The notes below the pieces were generated by a model. That model ran no database searches. It was not told where the DNA came from and was given only the letters and a program-made list of their open reading frames with translations. From assembly GCA_944354035.1 (NCBI GenBank), contig CALVPS010000003.1, positions 1-64,000 on the forward strand: a stretch of 64,000 bases of DNA, given 5' to 3'. Position 1 is the first letter of the stretch; the number at the start of each line of letters is the position of its first letter. Position numbers and translations under genes: made by a program. This stretch comes from an uncultured Clostridia bacterium (GTDB lineage Bacteria > Bacillota > Clostridia > Christensenellales > Borkfalkiaceae). Below, one piece after another: positions 60,565 to 64,000 of this stretch.

Positions 60565-60593
60565 GAATAACCGCCGTACAAAGCGCATACGAT
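60565..60593 (+). promoter_or_regulatory. Sigma-E-type promoter of the SPOCS/LysM gene
   Basis: GAATAAC (60565-60571), 14-base spacer, CATACGAT (60586-60593). The mother-cell sigma-E consensus is KMATATT-N14-15-CATACAMT; five of seven and seven of eight bases agree. Confidence 0.65.
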
Positions 60594-60621
60594 AGAAAAA
60601 AGCTTTTATCGGGAGTGCGCT

Positions 60622-62100
60622 ATGGCGATCAAAACGCAGACAGAGACCTTTCGCGGGTATGGAAAATTGTTGCAGCTCAATGCACAGACGGCGGTGGAGA
60701 GCCGTTTTCCGGAGGTGGAGACGGTGCTTACGGTGCATGCCGACGCTCACCTTACCGGGGCAGAGGCCGGCAACGGCGAGGTACGCTATTTCGGCAGGGC
60801 GCGCCTTTCCATTGTATACGAGGACGCCGACCGACGGGTGTGCCGTGCGGAGAAGGGCGTGGAATTTTCGGCCGTCGCAAAGGACGAGCGCGTGTTTCCC
60901 GCCATGGCGGCGCGGGCGGCGGTAGCGGTGGAAAATTTGTCGGTGCGGCGGGAGGGCTCCGGGACCTACGTTACGGCGCTGTTGGGCGCCGATATCGCGC
61001 TGTTCGGCGAGCGGAGCTTTTCTTACCTCGCCGGGGGCGATTTGGTGGTAAAGCGCGACCCCGTCACCGTGCTGAACGCCCACCTGGTCTCGGGCGCCGC
61101 CGAGGCGGAGGACGCGTTCGAGGCGGGCGGCGTGGGCGACGTGCTGCAGCATGCCGAGACGGTGTACCTCTCCGAGATCGACGTCCGCTCGGGGAGCTTG
61201 CTCCTTGCGGGCGAGGTGCGTCTGGGCGTGTTGGCCATGCGGGGAGAGGACCTCGTCTCGTTCGAGCGGCTCGTTCCCTTTCGCATCGATATCCCCTCCG
61301 AGGCGGCCGCGCCCGGCTGCCGCGCCGAGGCGCGGGTGTGCGTGACCGACGCGTCGATCCGTGCCGAGCCGGACGAGGAACGGGAGAGCTGCCGCATGTC
61401 GGTCGTCCTCTCCCTTCGGGCGGAGGGCTGCATCTACGAGGAGGTGGCGGTGGACGCGGTGACGGACGCCTTTTCCTGCAACAGCCGCGTTCGGCTTACG
61501 TTTGCCGAAGGCGACAGCGAGGGCGTCGGCGAAACCGTCTGCCTGACCGAGCGCGTTTCGGGGCGCGCCGCGCTCTCGGCTTCGCTCGATTTTTCCGATG
61601 CGCTGCAGGCGGTGACTCTGCAGCGCGCCGAGGCCAACCTGGTGCGGACGGCCGATGGGATGCGGGCGGAGGGGGTGGCCATGGCCACGCTGCTGGTGCG
61701 CGGCGCCGACGGCGGTCGCCGCGGGATCGAGATGAGTTTGCCCTTTTCGGTGGCGGTGGACGTACAGGAGGCCGACGTGCGCGTTCTGGCGTGCGGTATG
61801 AGTGCGCGGCAGAAACAGGAAGGGGAGATCGACGCCGAGGCGACGTTGAAATTTGCGCTGCTGCAGCGCCGCAAAGCGAGGGCAAAGGTCGTTTCGGAGG
61901 TGGAGGAGGGCGAGGCGCTCGCGCCAAATGACAGCGCCGTCAGCATCTATGTGCCGCGTGCGGGCGACGGGCTGTGGGAGCTCGCCAAACGGCTCGGAAA
62001 ATCGCCCGAGGAGGTCGTCGCCGGCAATCCCGATCTGGAGTTTCCCGTGCGGGAGGGGCAGCGCGTGATCTTATACCGCAAAAAGAGTTTGGAGGGCTGA
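60622..62100 (+). CDS. SPOCS (DUF3794) and LysM protein, spore-envelope type
   Basis: A 492-residue protein. Three DUF3794/SPOCS-like beta-rich segments (about 1-130, 150-280 and 300-430, for example VETVLTVHADAHLTGAEA and VYLSEIDVRSGSLLLAGEVRLGV in part) precede a C-terminal LysM motif (YVPRAGDGLWELAKRLGKS, GNPDLEFPVREGQRVILY). This layout resembles SpoVID/YkwD-like spore coat morphogenetic proteins that bind the cortex or coat in the mother cell. It has no signal peptide. ATG 60622 follows TCGGGAG. Together with the sigma-E-like promoter a mother-cell role is likely. Confidence 0.88.
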   Translation: MAIKTQTETFRGYGKLLQLNAQTAVESRFPEVETVLTVHADAHLTGAEAGNGEVRYFGRARLSIVYEDADRRVCRAEKGVEFSAVAKDERVFPAMAARAAVAVENLSVRREGSGTYVTALLGADIALFGERSFSYLAGGDLVVKRDPVTVLNAHLVSGAAEAEDAFEAGGVGDVLQHAETVYLSEIDVRSGSLLLAGEVRLGVLAMRGEDLVSFERLVPFRIDIPSEAAAPGCRAEARVCVTDASIRAEPDEERESCRMSVVLSLRAEGCIYEEVAVDAVTDAFSCNSRVRLTFAEGDSEGVGETVCLTERVSGRAALSASLDFSDALQAVTLQRAEANLVRTADGMRAEGVAMATLLVRGADGGRRGIEMSLPFSVAVDVQEADVRVLACGMSARQKQEGEIDAEATLKFALLQRRKARAKVVSEVEEGEALAPNDSAVSIYVPRAGDGLWELAKRLGKSPEEVVAGNPDLEFPVREGQRVILYRKKSLEG

Positions 62101-62105
62101 ACGGG

Positions 62106-62133
62106 CCGCCCGCGCGTCGCGCGGGCGGTTTTT
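62106..62133 (+). terminator. Terminator after the SPOCS/LysM gene
   Basis: CCGCCCGCGC (62106-62115) pairs with GCGCGGGCGG (62119-62128), loop GTC, followed by five T residues. Confidence 0.88.
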
Positions 62134-62193
62134 GCGGGCGGGGACGGCGGGCGGCGTGCAAAAAATCGCATTGTAAAATTTTTGTGTGCCGTC

Positions 62194-62223
62194 TTGCCAA
62201 ACGGGAGGGGTTTGTGGTACAAT
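62194..62223 (+). promoter_or_regulatory. ispE promoter giving an almost leaderless mRNA
   Basis: TTGCCA (62194-62199), 18-base spacer, TACAAT (62218-62223). The -10 box ends 7 nt before the ispE ATG, so transcription should begin at or next to it. Confidence 0.6.
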
Positions 62224-62230
62224 AGCGGAT

Positions 62231-63175
62231 ATGAACAGGATCTGCGTCCGCGCTTGCGCCAAGATCAATTTAACGCTGGACATCGTCGGCGCCGGGGGCG
62301 GGTTCCACGCGATCGATTCGCTGGCCGTCACCGTCTCTCTCGCCGACCGCGTCTGCGTACGCCGTCGGCGGGACGAGCGTATCGTCGTACGCATGCGCGG
62401 CGTGGGGAGCGAGGACATCCCTCCGCAGCAGAATAACGCCGTGCGTGCGGCAAGGGCGTTTGCGGCGCGTTTTCACACGGGCGGCGCGGAGATCACGATC
62501 GTCAAGCGCATCCCCGTCGGCGCGGGCCTGGGCGGTTCGTCTGCCGACGCAGCGGGCGTGCTGCGGGCCATGGCCGGGTTGTACGGCATAGGGGACGCGG
62601 CCGCGCTGAAGACGATCGCAGACGAGTTGGGGAGCGATACGGGGTACCTGCTGACGGGCGGGCTTGCCCGCCTTACGGGTCGGGGCGAGCAAGTGCAGGC
62701 GCTGGCACAGCCGTTGCCGCTGTACGTTCTGCTCCTTATCCCTGCGGGCGGCGTTTCCACGGCGGCGTGCTACGCCGCGTACGACGACATGGGGGCGGTC
62801 TGCACGCCGTGTACGCAGCGCGTATGTGCAGCGCTGGCGGCGGGCGAGACGGCCGCGGCGGCAGCCGCCATGCAAAATGCCCTTACCATGCCCGCCATGC
62901 GCCTCAACGGCGACGTGGAAAAGGCGCTGCGGCAGCTGCGGGCGTTCCCGTCCCTCGGGGCAGGCATGACGGGATCGGGCAGCGCGTGTTTTGCGTTGTT
63001 TGCAACACGCGCGCAGTGTTTGCGGGCGCGCAGACGGGTCGCCGGCGCGTGGCGCGCCCTGTGCGTGCGGACGACGGAACGGGTCGCCCTTCCCGGCGAG
63101 ACAAAACATGAAGCGGGCGCCCGCGTGCGGCGCGGCGAAAAAAGGAGAAAACATGGAAGAACGCATCATCGATAA
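62231..63175 (+). CDS. ispE: 4-diphosphocytidyl-2-C-methyl-D-erythritol kinase
   Basis: A 314-residue GHMP kinase of the MEP isoprenoid route, feeding undecaprenyl carriers used by peptidoglycan and surface glycans. N-terminal ACAKINLTLDIVG, phosphate loop PVGAGLGGSSADAAGVLRAM (at about 95-114) and C-terminal GMTGSGSACFALF are intact. The usual DGYH is altered (GGGFHAIDSLA). The last ~30 residues are basic and poorly conserved. ATG 62231 has no ribosome site; a promoter -10 lies 7 nt before it. The next gene overlaps by 23 nt. Confidence 0.9.
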   Translation: MNRICVRACAKINLTLDIVGAGGGFHAIDSLAVTVSLADRVCVRRRRDERIVVRMRGVGSEDIPPQQNNAVRAARAFAARFHTGGAEITIVKRIPVGAGLGGSSADAAGVLRAMAGLYGIGDAAALKTIADELGSDTGYLLTGGLARLTGRGEQVQALAQPLPLYVLLLIPAGGVSTAACYAAYDDMGAVCTPCTQRVCAALAAGETAAAAAAMQNALTMPAMRLNGDVEKALRQLRAFPSLGAGMTGSGSACFALFATRAQCLRARRRVAGAWRALCVRTTERVALPGETKHEAGARVRRGEKRRKHGRTHHR

Positions 63176-64000
63176 AGACGCTCTGCGCGGCGTAAAAGTA
63201 AAAAAACGCGAGGGCGAGCAGGACGTTGTGGACGCGCTTGCGCCGGAGGCCGAGACGCCCGACGAGGCGGAAAACGCAGCCTACGTGCTGGATTTCCCCG
63301 AAGGGGAGGAGGACGACGAGCTGGTGGGGCTTACGCCCACGCAGCTGCAGGAGGTCCTGGAACGCCGTCGGCGTGCAGAGCGCGAGGCGCGCGAACAGTG
63401 CGACGCGCTGTGTGCCTCCGCGGACGCGGCGCTGGCTGCGGGCACCTTCCGCGAGGCGGAGACGCTGTATCTGCAGGCGATCGCCTGCATTGCGGAGGAC
63501 GAACGCGCGCAGATCGGCCTGTGGCAGGCACGAACGCACAATTATACCTCGCCCGACGTTCTTTACGACGGCGATATGGCGGCCGAATTTGCGCGGGCGC
63601 TGCCCGCCGCGCGCGGCGGCGTGTTGCAGGCGTTCGGCGAAGCGCTTGCCAAGGAGCGCGGCGCCCTTTCGGCCGAGGCGGATCCGCTGCGTCGGAAGGT
63701 AGAGGCTGCGCAGGAGGCGCGGCGCGGGCCCTTTGCGGCCAACCGTGCGTACTATCGCGTTCGGGCCGTCGTCGCGCTGGCGCTGGTCGTTCTGTTTGCC
63801 GTGGGCGCCGCCGTCAGCGCCGCGTATATTCTGCGGACGCGCTCGGTCGCGCCCATCGTGCTTACGGCATCGTTCGGCGCGCTTGCGCTGGCGGCGCTGA
63901 CGGCGCTGTGCGTCTTTGCGCACAAATGGTATGTGGCGGCGGGGTTGTGCCGCGAAAACGAGCGGCTCGCATCCACACCCGAAGGGGAGCGTCTTGCCGC
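63153..64000 (+). CDS. Hypothetical membrane protein (runs off window)
   Basis: Open from ATG 63153 (AAAGGAG at 63141-63147) to the window edge, 282 codons visible. An acidic N-terminus with MEERIIDKDALRGVKVKKREG, a helical, TPR-like stretch (QLQEVLERRRRAEREAREQC and FREAETLYLQAIACI in parts), then two membrane helices at about 212-232 and 241-262 (VVALALVVLFAVGAAVSAAY and IVLTASFGALALAALTAL). Function unknown. It overlaps ispE by 23 nt. Confidence 0.75.
   Translation, partial: MEERIIDKDALRGVKVKKREGEQDVVDALAPEAETPDEAENAAYVLDFPEGEEDDELVGLTPTQLQEVLERRRRAEREAREQCDALCASADAALAAGTFREAETLYLQAIACIAEDERAQIGLWQARTHNYTSPDVLYDGDMAAEFARALPAARGGVLQAFGEALAKERGALSAEADPLRRKVEAAQEARRGPFAANRAYYRVRAVVALALVVLFAVGAAVSAAYILRTRSVAPIVLTASFGALALAALTALCVFAHKWYVAAGLCRENERLASTPEGERLA

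Noticed and set aside
60117..61931. Long alternative frame on the plus strand over the SPOCS/LysM gene
   Set aside because: Arg/Gly-rich shadow in a GC-rich gene; the SPOCS/LysM frame has family motifs, promoter and ribosome site.

Overview
The window is a chromosomal segment of a high-GC, probably spore-forming Clostridia-type Firmicute. I would guess a gut Christensenellales-like lineage, but this is inference and no rRNA gene is present to confirm it. Evidence for a Firmicute is: strong AGGAGG-type ribosome sites, a cysteine T-box, a Veg protein, an alpha2 GlyRS, an rplM-rpsI pair, a Firmicute-type LexA box at uvrB, and sporulation genes (spoVT, a spoVB-like flippase, a pdaB-like deacetylase, a SPOCS/LysM coat-type protein). 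Most of the window is GC-rich, so long antisense open frames are common and were discarded.

Layout. 1-270: cut-off IS30-family element. 0.4-6.6 kb: hypothetical protein, a candidate small structured RNA, pckG (GTP-PEPCK), and a K+-type membrane pyrophosphatase (hppA) with a small follower gene. 7-8.7 kb: DeoR-type repressor divergent from an apparently leaderless helix-turn-helix-like gene. 8.7-13.2 kb: T-box(Cys)-cysE-cysS, then an unusually short alaS with its own promoter. 13.2-15.4 kb: GC-rich repeat-bearing spacer, sugar O-acetyltransferase, rplM-rpsI. 15.4-21.9 kb: small divergent gene, large lipoprotein with a C-terminal membrane helix, acidic zinc-ribbon protein, comF, a 99-bp tandem repeat, pdaB-like deacetylase, and a two-OB-fold SSB-like protein. 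22-25.1 kb on the minus strand: glyS and a zinc-ribbon/leucine-rich-repeat protein. 25.4-37.2 kb: glnS, membrane protein, a paralogous pair of small tail-anchored proteins, uvrB under a LexA palindrome, methyltransferase, HAD nucleotidase-like protein, uvrA, aminotransferase, membrane protein.

37.5-55.8 kb is a surface-glycan locus read as one long string of tightly spaced or overlapping genes. It encodes GDP-D-glycero-alpha-D-manno-heptose synthesis (hddA, an hddC-gmhB fusion, gmhA), GDP-mannose synthesis (manC, a phosphomannomutase, and a manC-like/manA fusion whose ManC half looks dead), UDP-glucuronate synthesis (ugd), five family-4-like glycosyltransferases, a Wzy-like polymerase and a Wzx-like flippase. 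A 5' remnant of gmd (GDP-mannose 4,6-dehydratase) with an early stop lies inside. Heptose genes share the GC-rich host composition. From about 40.6 kb to 55.5 kb the DNA is clearly AT-richer, suggesting acquisition of the polymer-specific part. No initiating sugar-1-phosphate transferase or chain-length regulator is in the window.

55.8-64 kb is a sporulation and housekeeping block: spoVT behind a sigma-G-like promoter, spoVB-like flippase overlapping yabN/mazG by 155 nt, dus, a convergent veg with a repetitive C-terminal tail, a SPOCS/LysM protein behind a sigma-E-like promoter, ispE (again with almost no 5' leader), and an unfinished membrane protein running off the end. No tRNA, rRNA or CRISPR array was seen.
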